A DNA stretch of 64,000 nucleotides from positions 2,108,001 to 2,172,000 of the forward strand of contig NZ_CP036278.1 of assembly GCF_007748035.1 (NCBI RefSeq), in the 5' to 3' direction. Shown here in pieces: positions 36,386 to 44,623 of the stretch. The position numbers and the translations under genes were made by a program. Each line of letters starts with the position of its first letter. Positions within the stretch are counted from its first letter, which is position 1. The DNA comes from Aeoliella mucimassa (GTDB taxonomy: Bacteria; Planctomycetota; Planctomycetia; Pirellulales; Lacipirellulaceae). Under the pieces are notes generated by a model. The model was not told the origin of the DNA. It saw only the letters and a list, made by a program, of their open reading frames with translations, and did no database searches.

Positions 36386-37819
36386 TCACATATCTCCCTC
36401 GTCGTCTAGAGCACCGATGGCCTCCAGTTGCCCTGTGACATAAGCGTAGTCTTCAGGGGACATATCGCGGGACTCATAGAATTCTAATGCTTCAGCGTCC
36501 GCAACGAACTCAACCTCGCCATGCAATGCTTCCACTTGTTGTGCGATTTCTTCGATTGATACACTGAAATACTCTTTGCGAAGGTTAACCTTGTTAACCC
36601 TGCGGTGATGAAATGCTTTATGTAATGCATGCTCCAATGCCGGAGCATTGTCGCAAGAAATCATCATGTGAACGTCAAAGGGGAAGGGTACCGATGCGTC
36701 TCCCAGTTCTTTGACTCGATCCATCGGTTCCAGTCTTCTTGTCATCCCAATTTTGAATACACTCACACCAAAGGAACCAAGGTTGGAAATAACATAGATG
36801 TAACCAGCCTTAGTAAGCTCCGCCATGGACTGGGTGCGTTTTGCCCTTTCTTCAGCTTCCAGTAGTTTCGCTCGCAGTGCCTCGATTTCAGTGCTGTGCT
36901 GATCAGCCGATTCGCTTAGAGCTTTCTCAAGAGCTAGTTCGATAGCCTTGCGCTCGGATTCGACGCGTTGCATCTCACGCTCTAATTCCTTCTCTGCTTT
37001 CTTTTCTTCTCGGATCTGCGCCTTGATGCGAGCTTGCTCTTGGCGGGCATGGTCTGCGAGAAGTACTTTCTCGTATTCAGATTTTAGTGCCGCAAACAAC
37101 TCACTCTCTTCGTTTCCGGTAACTACGAAGTCACTTTTTCGGCAAAAATCGATGACCTTTTGAAGCTTGTCTCGTGATGCAGTGTAATTGTTAGGAGTTA
37201 GCCTTGATGATATCCACTTGACACTGTCCTTAAGGAAACGTTTTCCTAGTGCGTCGACAGTTGAAGCCTTGTTTTCAGCCCAAGCAATCCGTTCCATGGA
37301 CTCGTCGCGTTCTTGCTTGACCTCTTCGGCCAGGCGGCGATATTCGTCATTCACCAACTCATCAAAGTTGAGTTTAAAACCCTTGTTTATGTTGACCGCT
37401 TCCTCAAGAGCTCGGGAACGCAATGCATAGTTTTCAGTCATTGCCTCGAGGGCCTCAGACGACTTGCGGATGCTGATGTGCAACTGAGAGAAATAGATAG
37501 CCAAAAACCCTGAAGAAGCTAGGGCAAGCACCCCCAATAGTAGTATGAACTGAGAATTGCCCATTAGCAAAGAGAACACACTGAACAATAAGATAAGCAC
37601 TACAAGGACTAAGCATGCATAGGTGCAGTAGTCGAACCAGTCTTTTGACTGCTGCGGTGGTATCTCCTGTGGGACATGTATAGGTGCCCTGGGTGAATCG
37701 ATAAACGAGACAATCGTGCCACACTTTGGGCACTTTCTGGGAGTACTAAAGGCTTCAATAGGAGCCTTGACCTTGGCCCCACACTCTGGGCAATACCTTG
37801 AGGTATTGTGTTCTGACAT
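36386..37819 (-). CDS. Zinc-ribbon/membrane/coiled-coil protein with T5orf172 (GIY-YIG) domain
   Basis: A 477-aa protein in AT-richer DNA than its neighbours. In order: a zinc ribbon with two CxxC pairs (YCPECGAKV..., KCPKCGTIV); two hydrophobic segments (about 67-87 and 92-110); a long charged coiled coil of the DUF4041 type (about 120-330); then TKAGYIYVISNLGSFGVSVFKIGMTRRLEPMDRVKELGDASVPFPFDVHMM, the T5orf172/Mug113 GIY-YIG-like domain, ending LRKEYFSVSIEEI. DUF4041-T5orf172 proteins occur in phages and genomic islands. The addition of a membrane anchor and zinc ribbon looks unusual. Nuclease activity is not proven. Confidence 0.85.
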   Translation of the reverse strand: MSEHNTSRYCPECGAKVKAPIEAFSTPRKCPKCGTIVSFIDSPRAPIHVPQEIPPQQSKDWFDYCTYACLVLVVLILLFSVFSLLMGNSQFILLLGVLALASSGFLAIYFSQLHISIRKSSEALEAMTENYALRSRALEEAVNINKGFKLNFDELVNDEYRRLAEEVKQERDESMERIAWAENKASTVDALGKRFLKDSVKWISSRLTPNNYTASRDKLQKVIDFCRKSDFVVTGNEESELFAALKSEYEKVLLADHARQEQARIKAQIREEKKAEKELEREMQRVESERKAIELALEKALSESADQHSTEIEALRAKLLEAEERAKRTQSMAELTKAGYIYVISNLGSFGVSVFKIGMTRRLEPMDRVKELGDASVPFPFDVHMMISCDNAPALEHALHKAFHHRRVNKVNLRKEYFSVSIEEIAQQVEALHGEVEFVADAEALEFYESRDMSPEDYAYVTGQLEAIGALDDEGDM

Positions 37820-38295
37820 CGTTTCCCCCCGATAAGATTAGAACATCGTCAAGCTATCCCAGACGATAGGGAGTGGCTCCATTTGTTTCCATTATTATTC
37901 CGGCCTTGTGCCGTGTCATGACCTAGCGAAGATATTCACGCCCCAAGTAAACACCTAAAGCGGTATTTGTAGACAAAAAACTACGGTTCGACTTATTTCA
38001 TCTTGGCTAATAGTATGCTTGTGCCATCTGACGGTGCCTAATAGCTGTTTTCCCTGGTGGGGGTTGGTACTGTTCGACGTAGCCTTTTTCACGCTACCTA
38101 AGACTAGCTGCGGTGTTATGCGTGCAATATCGTCACTCTGCACTGTCGGGCAGCTTAAGGAGAACCTTTTCTTCGTCGCTCAACACTTTTCACTGGAAAA
38201 TGGCCACCTGTGGTGGTCTAATGAACAGGTGGCTGAGGCTGTTGGCTTATTGATGAAAGGAGGGGAGTGAGATGTGATGTTTCCGAGGAACTCGA
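37820..38295. other. AT-rich intergenic stretch
   Basis: About 475 bp upstream of the T5orf172 gene. It should hold that gene's promoter. A plus-strand frame at 38019-38270 (83 codons) ends LFFVAQHFSLENGH...AEAVGLLMKGGE, but has no ribosome site and I cannot support it as a gene. It may be a remnant of acquired DNA. Confidence 0.4.
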
Positions 38296-38800
38296 ACGCT
38301 TAACGACGCGCTGGCGATGGTTTGCCGACGTGGGCGTTCGCTGCTGCGCGGTTGGTTAAGCGGCCGTGGGGCTGCGTCGCTGAAAGCTCCTGGACCCACG
38401 CTACGGGGCGCTCGTTGATAGCGCGTTCGAAATGGCTGGCTGAGATCTTTCGGTCGCTGGAAGCTCCCTCAAGATGACATCCGCAAGTCAGAAATCACCA
38501 TTCAGAAATCACCATTCAGAAATCATAAATCCAAACTCCCCTGGCCCCCGAATCCTGCTCCCTGACTCCTCCCAAAAATAGTTTCCCATGGGTGGGAATC
38601 TATTTTGGGCACATTGATCGGAGGTGTTGGTGTAACTCACTGCATACAAACGACTTGCGATTGTTTCTCATCGCAAAAATAGATTCCCATCGGATGCGTT
38701 TTGGGAAATGGGAATCTATTCGAGCGCGAAAACCGCTTGTTTTATAGGGTGGGCTCGGATTCAATTTTCCCATCGGTGGGAACATTGGGAATCTATTTCT
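38296..38800 (-). repeat. Dispersed intergenic repeat, copy B (inverted)
   Basis: The reverse complement of this segment aligns with 18147-18632. Box-pair AAAATAGTTTCCCAT / ATGGGTGGGAATCTATTTT lies at 38575-38606; further boxes lie at 38677-38690, 38708-38720 and 38785-38798. The conserved block around the TCATCTTGAGGGAGC sequence and the GCGCAGCAGCGAACGC sequence occur in the same order as in copy A. It separates the low-GC T5orf172 region from the NagB operon. Confidence 0.85.
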
Positions 38801-38836
38801 CGCTTCGGGGAATCGTTGCTAATCACGCATAAAAAA

Positions 38837-38866
38837 GACCGGAACAATCGGGTGATTGTTCCGGTC
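38837..38866 (-). terminator. Intrinsic terminator of the sugar operon
   Basis: A 13-bp near-perfect stem (GACCGGAACAATC) with a short loop, followed on the minus strand by six Ts. It lies 56 bp beyond the NagB/PIG-L stop codon and ends the four-gene operon. Confidence 0.9.
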
Positions 38867-38922
38867 GAGAATCTTGCCAGGCGGTGCGAGCCTGGCGGGT
38901 TTCGTTGTGAGATCGTGGGCTG

Positions 38923-40917
38923 TTACAGCACCGTGTCGAGGTCGCCCTTCCAGCGGACGAACCCTTCGATCGCTTCGTACTCGGCCAGGCCGAGGGCGTC
39001 GAACAGTTGGGCGGTCGAGCGGTTGCGGTCTTCGGCACGTTGCCAGAACTCGCGTGGGTCGGATCCTGGGAACAGGGCTTTGTCCTTTTGTGATTCGTGC
39101 TTGAAGATCGCCGCCCGCTTGCGCATCAGCTCTTGCGGGCTGATCGGCACCGACATTTCGAGCTGGTGGGGACCCCATTCCTGCCAGGCACCACGGTACA
39201 GCCAGACTGCACTATCCTGATACCACGATTCTTCCTTCAATCGCAGGCAAGCATTCAGCACGGCAGCCAAGCAGGTGCGGTGCGTGCCGTGCGGATCGGA
39301 AAGGTCACCAGCACAGTAAATCTGATGCGGCTGAACCTTGTTCAACAGATCCATCGTCATCTGAATATCTTCGTCGCCGAGCGGCTTCTTCCGCACCCGA
39401 CCTGTTTCGTAGAACGGCAGGTCCTGGAAGTGGAGTTGCTCGGCCGGCACGCCGCAGAAGCGGGTGGCTGCCCGGGCTTCGGCACGACGAATAATACCCT
39501 TGATAAACTGAACTTCAGGACTATCGACTTGACCAGGTTGCTTGTTTTTGACGAACTCTTCGATGTGGGCTTCGAGCTCCCCGGTGCGTTGGGGATCGAT
39601 GCCGAAGTGTCGATTGAATTCGGCTGCAAACTCGGCGAAGCGAATCGCGTCGTCGTCGAACACGGCAATGTTGCCCGACGTCTGGTAGGCGACATGCACT
39701 TCGTGACCTTGGTCGACCAGGCGAATGAGCGTACCGCCCATCGAGATCACATCGTCATCCGGATGCGGCGAGAAGATCAGCACCCGCTTGGGATAGATGT
39801 GTTCGTGGGCCTGCGAACGATCGCCCGGCTTCTTTTCGTGGTCGGGCTTACCGCCGGGCCAGCCGGTGATGGTGCTCTGCAGCGAGCGGAAGACTTGCAG
39901 GTTGATCTCGTAGGCCGAGCCGCGCGTGGCGACCAGGTCCTGCAGACCTTCCTCGTTGTAGTCTTCCTCGGTCAGCTTGAGCACTGGCTTGTCGACTTGC
40001 TGAGCCAGCCAGATGACCGCTTTGCGGATGAGGGTTTCGTCCCACTTCACCTTGCCGAGCGTCCACGGGCAGCGGCGGCGAGTCAGGTGCTCGGCCGCGG
40101 CTTCGTCGATGAAGAACTGCGAGTTGGGATGTTTTTGCAGGAAGCTCGCAGCGACCGAGCTGGTGATTTCGCCTTCGATGGCTTCGGCCGTGATGCGTGC
40201 TTTGCCTTCGCCGAAGGCCATGATCACCACTTGGTGGGCGTCGAGAATGGTGCCGACACCCATGGTGATCGCCCGGCGAGGCACGTTGTCGTCGCCGAAG
40301 AAGTCGCTCGCTGCATCACGGCGCGTAATGCGGTCGAGCGTGATCAAACGGGTGCGGCTGTTGCGGCCGGAGCCTGGCTCGTTGAAGCCGATGTGGCCGG
40401 TGCGACCAATGCCGAGCAGCTGCAGATCGATGCCGCCGCACTGCTGAATGGCCTGCTCGTAACGACGGCAGTAATCGTCGACGTCGGTGTCGACCAGCGT
40501 ACCATCGGGAATGTGGATGTTGGCCGGATCGATATCGACATGGTCGAACAAGTGCTCATGCATGAACCGCACGTAGCTTTGCAGCTCGTGAGGTTGCATG
40601 GGGTAGTACTCGTCGAGGTTGAAGGTAATGACGTTGCGGAACGACAGGCCTTCTTCCTGGTGCATGCGAACCAGCGCGTTGTACACGCCGACCGGGGTGC
40701 TACCGGTGGCGAGACCCAGCACGCAAGGGCGACCTTCGCCTTCGCGGGTGCGAATGAGCGCGGCAATCTGCTGCGCGACGGCCAGGCTGGCTTGCGTGGC
40801 GTGACGGAACACGCGGCAAGGGATCTTTTCTACTTCATCCAAAGGGACATTGTCGAAGCGGAGTTGCATCGAAGATTCGGAAGGTCGATTCGAAGGGCGT
40901 TCAGAAACAGTACTCAT
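38923..40917 (-). CDS. nagB: NagB-PIG-L fusion: glucosamine-6-phosphate deaminase with deacetylase-like domain
   Basis: A 664-aa fusion. The N-terminal half is glucosamine-6-phosphate deaminase: LGLATGSTPVGVYNAL, VITFNLDEYYPM (catalytic Asp), GIGRTGHIGFNEPGS and the His/Glu region. The C-terminal half is a PIG-L-type zinc deacetylase: RVLIFSPHPDDDVISMGGTL and the late DLSDPHGTHRTC metal ligand. NagB converts GlcN-6-P to fructose-6-P and ammonia; the PIG-L half may supply it by deacetylating an N-acetyl sugar. The start is ATG 40917, 4 bp after the SUMF1-like stop. This fusion is known in other bacteria. Confidence 0.93.
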   Translation of the reverse strand: MSTVSERPSNRPSESSMQLRFDNVPLDEVEKIPCRVFRHATQASLAVAQQIAALIRTREGEGRPCVLGLATGSTPVGVYNALVRMHQEEGLSFRNVITFNLDEYYPMQPHELQSYVRFMHEHLFDHVDIDPANIHIPDGTLVDTDVDDYCRRYEQAIQQCGGIDLQLLGIGRTGHIGFNEPGSGRNSRTRLITLDRITRRDAASDFFGDDNVPRRAITMGVGTILDAHQVVIMAFGEGKARITAEAIEGEITSSVAASFLQKHPNSQFFIDEAAAEHLTRRRCPWTLGKVKWDETLIRKAVIWLAQQVDKPVLKLTEEDYNEEGLQDLVATRGSAYEINLQVFRSLQSTITGWPGGKPDHEKKPGDRSQAHEHIYPKRVLIFSPHPDDDVISMGGTLIRLVDQGHEVHVAYQTSGNIAVFDDDAIRFAEFAAEFNRHFGIDPQRTGELEAHIEEFVKNKQPGQVDSPEVQFIKGIIRRAEARAATRFCGVPAEQLHFQDLPFYETGRVRKKPLGDEDIQMTMDLLNKVQPHQIYCAGDLSDPHGTHRTCLAAVLNACLRLKEESWYQDSAVWLYRGAWQEWGPHQLEMSVPISPQELMRKRAAIFKHESQKDKALFPGSDPREFWQRAEDRNRSTAQLFDALGLAEYEAIEGFVRWKGDLDTVL

Positions 40918-40921
40918 AGCT

Positions 40922-42070
40922 TTATTGGATTTTCTCAATGGCTTGGGGTAATTCAGGGTCGACGATGCCGCGTTCGCCCTTTCCTTCTTCGTCGATGCGG
41001 CGATTGGCGTGATCAAGTATCACCGGCAGATCCGCCTGCCAATACTTTTCGCGGTTGCTTCTTTCGGGGGCTTGCAGAGGACGAACAAGACGAAAGCCTA
41101 CCAGTTGGCCTTCGTACGAGGCAAACCACCAGGAGCTTGAAGGAACGTTCGGGTCGAACGACTTCCAGTCTTGGCTCGATTCGGCGCGGCTGGTTACCGT
41201 GCATTCATCGGCCATGCTGTCCCACGAGCCACCTTTTACCACGCGGGGGAATACTTCGGTGGGCCACGAAACCGCTTGATCAACAGTTGCTTTGCTGCCG
41301 TCGGCTGGTCCGTCGGCGGGGGGATTCGCCGAGTCGAGCACCCACTCGCCGGCGTTGCCATGCATGTCGTGCAGGCCCCAGGCGTTGGGCTTCTTCTTGC
41401 CGACTGGCCCGGTCTGCATGTCGTTCATGTCGTCGTACCAGGCGTACTCTTCCAGTTCGTCTTCATCGTCGCCGAAGCTGTAGAGGGTGGTGCTGCCAGC
41501 ACGGCAGGCGTATTCCCATTCGGCTTCCGACGGCAAGCGATAGAAGTTCTGGCCAAGCAAGCTCAGCCATTTGGTGTACTGCTTCGCAGCGAACTGGGTC
41601 ATCGACACGGCCGGCTGATTCGGTTCGTCGCCGGTGTCGTAGGTGAAGCCAGGGTCGTACAGCTTGGAAGGAGCGGTAACCGCATCCAATTTGTTTTCAT
41701 CCGTCACTTGGCGAAGCTTTTGGTCGTCGAACTTGGCAAACACAATCGCCAGGTTCATGAACTTCTTGTACTCGGCCCAAGTGACCTCGGTTTTACTCAT
41801 CCAGAAAGGTTCGATCTGGACATGAAGGGTTTTGTCGCCCTGCTTGAATTCGTACTCACCACCGGGCACCGGCACCATGGCAAAGGTGACATCGGTGCCG
41901 GGGATGGTATCGGTATATTCGACCATGTACCCCTGGTCGGTCTTGACCGAGCGCCCCTCTGCAGGGGGCTCGGCCATAAGACCAGGAGTTTCGGCGTGCA
42001 GCTGCGGGCAAATGCCCACGGCTGCCAGCAGAGCGATCGCTATCGGAAACGTTGTTATTACTCGAAGCAT
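40922..42070 (-). CDS. Secreted SUMF1/formylglycine-generating-enzyme-like protein
   Basis: A 382-aa exported protein (signal peptide MLRVITTFPIAIALLAAVG...HA). The FGE-sulfatase domain shows PVPGGEYEF, SKTEVTWAEYKKFM, QPAVSMTQFAAKQYTKWLS, RLPSEAEWEYACRAG, LHDMHGNAGEWVLD and RVVKGGSWDS. In true formylglycine-generating enzymes two Cys follow GGS; here the first position reads Ser (GGSWDSMADEC), leaving one. So copper-dependent oxidation of sulfatases is doubtful. Position in a sugar operon suggests a carbohydrate- or substrate-binding role. Confidence 0.85.
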   Translation of the reverse strand: MLRVITTFPIAIALLAAVGICPQLHAETPGLMAEPPAEGRSVKTDQGYMVEYTDTIPGTDVTFAMVPVPGGEYEFKQGDKTLHVQIEPFWMSKTEVTWAEYKKFMNLAIVFAKFDDQKLRQVTDENKLDAVTAPSKLYDPGFTYDTGDEPNQPAVSMTQFAAKQYTKWLSLLGQNFYRLPSEAEWEYACRAGSTTLYSFGDDEDELEEYAWYDDMNDMQTGPVGKKKPNAWGLHDMHGNAGEWVLDSANPPADGPADGSKATVDQAVSWPTEVFPRVVKGGSWDSMADECTVTSRAESSQDWKSFDPNVPSSSWWFASYEGQLVGFRLVRPLQAPERSNREKYWQADLPVILDHANRRIDEEGKGERGIVDPELPQAIEKIQ

Positions 42071-42079
42071 GCTCTCGTA

Positions 42080-43405
42080 CTATCCTTGATAAACGCTTGC
42101 CAGATCACCCAATTGAGTCCGCCCGGGGATGGCCACAGGAGGCTCAGGCAGATCGACCCAATCGTAGGTCGTGGGGCCCAGGCGGTTCGTGTCGTTGATG
42201 CAGTCTTCCCAAGTCAGGGTCTTACCAGTATAGCAAGCCATGCGGCCCATGATGGCCAGCATCGTGCTATTGCACATGTAATCGCCATTGGCGATTGGCT
42301 TGCCGTCGCGGATGCTCTTGAAGAACTCTTGGTGCTCCACGCGATACATGCTGGGACGATCGCCGCGGTAACGCCAGGTGCGCTTGCCGTTGTTGTCGTA
42401 AACCACGTTCTTCAGCACTTCGGCCTGGCCGTTGGTGCCGAGCACGCGCTCGTCGACGAACGTGTCGGTGTTGTCCTGCTGGCGGCAAGTGAAGTACACG
42501 TGCTTGCCATTGGGGAACTCAAAGAACACGGTGAAGTGGTCGAAGATGTGACCCCACTTCGGATCGGTCCGTTGTTGACGACCACCGATGCCCATGGCAC
42601 TGATCGGGGCTTCGTCGCCAAGCATCCAGGCGCACTTGTCGAGGCTGTGAATCGCTTGCTCGGCGATGTGATCGCCAGACAGCCAGGTGTAGTACAACCA
42701 GTTACGAACCTGGTATTCCATGCGGCTCCACTCGGGATTGTCGCCCCGGTGCCACAGGGTGCCAGCGTTGTACTTCGATTCGATGGCCACGATGTCGCCG
42801 ATGGCCTTCTCTTCGAGAATCTGCTGCATGGTCGCACGCACCGCGTGGTCGTAACGCCAGCAGAGACCCGAGACAATCGACAGGCCTTTTTCCGCAGCAA
42901 TCTTGCACGATTCCTGCACGTGCTTCACGCCAGGGGCATCGACCGCTACTGGCTTTTCGACAAAGCAATGCTTGCCAGCTTCGACCGCGTAGCGAAGATG
43001 CTCGGGGCGGAAGTGAGGCGGCGTGGCCAGCACTACCACGTCGACCGAGTCGATCACCTTCTTGAAGTTATCGAAACCGTCGTACATGGTCTCTTTGGTC
43101 ACGTCGACGCGATCGCTTACTTCAGCGTTCGCGGTGAAGTCCGTCAGGGCGCCTTCAGCACGATCCATGAATGCATCGCCAAGGGCGACCAGGCGGGCGT
43201 TCTTGTCAGCCATCAAGGCATCGATCGCGGCACCGCGACCACGACCACCGCAGCCGATCAAACCGACACGCAACGTTTCGTCGGTGCCAGCTGCGTGGGC
43301 GTACTGTGGTACGGTCATGGCTGCCAGGGCCGAACCGGCGATGGCAGAGTGTTTCAGAAAGTCTCGACGGCTATTGGGCGATGGGTTGGAGGAACTGTCC
43401 GACAT
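42080..43405 (-). CDS. Tat-exported Gfo/Idh/MocA-family oxidoreductase
   Basis: A 441-aa protein with a Tat signal (SRRDFLKHSAIAGSALAAM). The Rossmann half shows RVGLIGCGGRGRGAAIDALMA and the family EKP motif in HCFVEKPVAVDAPG. The substrate half has the AGLCWRYD-like and DHIAEQAIHSLDKCAWML segments. Such Tat-type members in planctomycetes act on complex sugars with tightly bound NAD. It lies between the sugar isomerase (51 bp) and the SUMF1-like gene (9 bp) in the operon. Confidence 0.93.
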   Translation of the reverse strand: MSDSSSNPSPNSRRDFLKHSAIAGSALAAMTVPQYAHAAGTDETLRVGLIGCGGRGRGAAIDALMADKNARLVALGDAFMDRAEGALTDFTANAEVSDRVDVTKETMYDGFDNFKKVIDSVDVVVLATPPHFRPEHLRYAVEAGKHCFVEKPVAVDAPGVKHVQESCKIAAEKGLSIVSGLCWRYDHAVRATMQQILEEKAIGDIVAIESKYNAGTLWHRGDNPEWSRMEYQVRNWLYYTWLSGDHIAEQAIHSLDKCAWMLGDEAPISAMGIGGRQQRTDPKWGHIFDHFTVFFEFPNGKHVYFTCRQQDNTDTFVDERVLGTNGQAEVLKNVVYDNNGKRTWRYRGDRPSMYRVEHQEFFKSIRDGKPIANGDYMCNSTMLAIMGRMACYTGKTLTWEDCINDTNRLGPTTYDWVDLPEPPVAIPGRTQLGDLASVYQG

Positions 43406-43456
43406 AGTATTTCGTACTCCTTTGATCGTAAGTGGAGGAAAGTGTTGAGGGCTGCT

Positions 43457-44383
43457 TTACAGCATCAGCACTTTGTTCATACGTTCCGCAATTTCGGCCA
43501 GTCGTTCCCGACCGCCGCCGCCTACTTCGGCTGTGCACCATCCGGTGTAGCCAATCTCTTCCAAAGCTTCACACACAGCGGGCCAGTTTACATCGCCATC
43601 GCCAATCTTGCAGAATCCATTTTGCTTGCCCCAGTCCTTCACGTCGAGTTTTACGATGCGATTTCCCAGAACTCGTACCCAATTTTCACTTGGGCTGAAC
43701 TTGCGTACATTGCCAATATCGAAATAAGCACCCACCCAGGGACTATTAATCTCGTCCAAATAATCCCGCAGTTGTTCGGGAGTCTCACAAAATCCATTCC
43801 AGACGTTTTCGATCAGTACCCGCACGCCGAGCTTGCTGGCGGTCGGAAGTACCAAGAGAATCTGCTCGATCGAGCGATTCCAAACGTCGTCGTGGGTCTC
43901 TTGATCCCCACGCACCGCGCCGGGAACCAGCAAGATGGTGTTGCCGCCATACGATTGGGTTTCCTTCAAGCCGACGATCAAGTCTTCGCGAGCCTGTTCG
44001 CGAACCGCCGGATCGGGATCGGAAAGCCGCACTTGCCAGTGTTTTTGGCCAACGGTCCCATGGACTGGCATCTCGGTCGCTTCCGATGCCGAGCGTACTT
44101 CCTTGGCGTCGTGCAGACCAGGCGTGGTGAGTTCCATGCCGTCGAAGCCGAGTTCTTTGCAGATCTCAAACTTCTCGAGCACCGTGCTGCCGGCACCGAT
44201 CATGCCCCATTTTACCGACTTAAAAATGCGCCCGCGATTCGCCGGCGTCGTAGCAGGCGATTGGGCGGTTGCCAGGCCTGGAATCGCCAGTCCTGCAGCA
44301 AGGGTACCAGCGGCAAGCATGAATTGGCGTCGATCATGCCCATGTTCGGTCAGTTGCCCGGACGGGCGGGGGAGGGTCGTCAT
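43457..44383 (-). CDS. Tat-exported sugar phosphate isomerase/epimerase-like protein
   Basis: A 308-aa xylose-isomerase-like TIM barrel with a Tat signal (HDRRQFMLAAGTLAAGLAIPG). Barrel motifs: LEKFEICKELGFDGMELTTPG, GGNTILLVPGAVRGD, ASKLGVRVLIENVWNGF, VGAYFDIGNVRKFSP, and VKLDVKDWGKQNGFCKIGDGDVNW, with metal-binding Glu, Asp, His-like positions. Members include hydroxypyruvate and IolE/IolI-type enzymes. It is the first gene of the operon. Confidence 0.9.
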   Translation of the reverse strand: MTTLPRPSGQLTEHGHDRRQFMLAAGTLAAGLAIPGLATAQSPATTPANRGRIFKSVKWGMIGAGSTVLEKFEICKELGFDGMELTTPGLHDAKEVRSASEATEMPVHGTVGQKHWQVRLSDPDPAVREQAREDLIVGLKETQSYGGNTILLVPGAVRGDQETHDDVWNRSIEQILLVLPTASKLGVRVLIENVWNGFCETPEQLRDYLDEINSPWVGAYFDIGNVRKFSPSENWVRVLGNRIVKLDVKDWGKQNGFCKIGDGDVNWPAVCEALEEIGYTGWCTAEVGGGGRERLAEIAERMNKVLML

Positions 44384-44623
44384 TGGTCTAATTCCACAGG
44401 GGCGCGAAACGTAATCTCAGTTGGCAGCGAGGTTTACCTACTAAGTGCAGCCCAAGCTCATTGTTGTCAGCAAAAACAGGTGGGAATACCCAAGAGGGCG
44501 TTATTCTCTCTCGGTGTCGCGCAAAAAGCAAACATTGCGGCCATTTATTGTTATTTGAGCGCTTTGGGCATTCCCTTACACGAGAAACGAAAAAACGAAC
44601 TGAATTTCTGTTTTTTCGGCCAT

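Noticed and set aside
38019-38270. An 83-codon plus-strand frame
   Set aside because: No ribosome site, no recognisable domain; kept only as part of an AT-rich remnant region.
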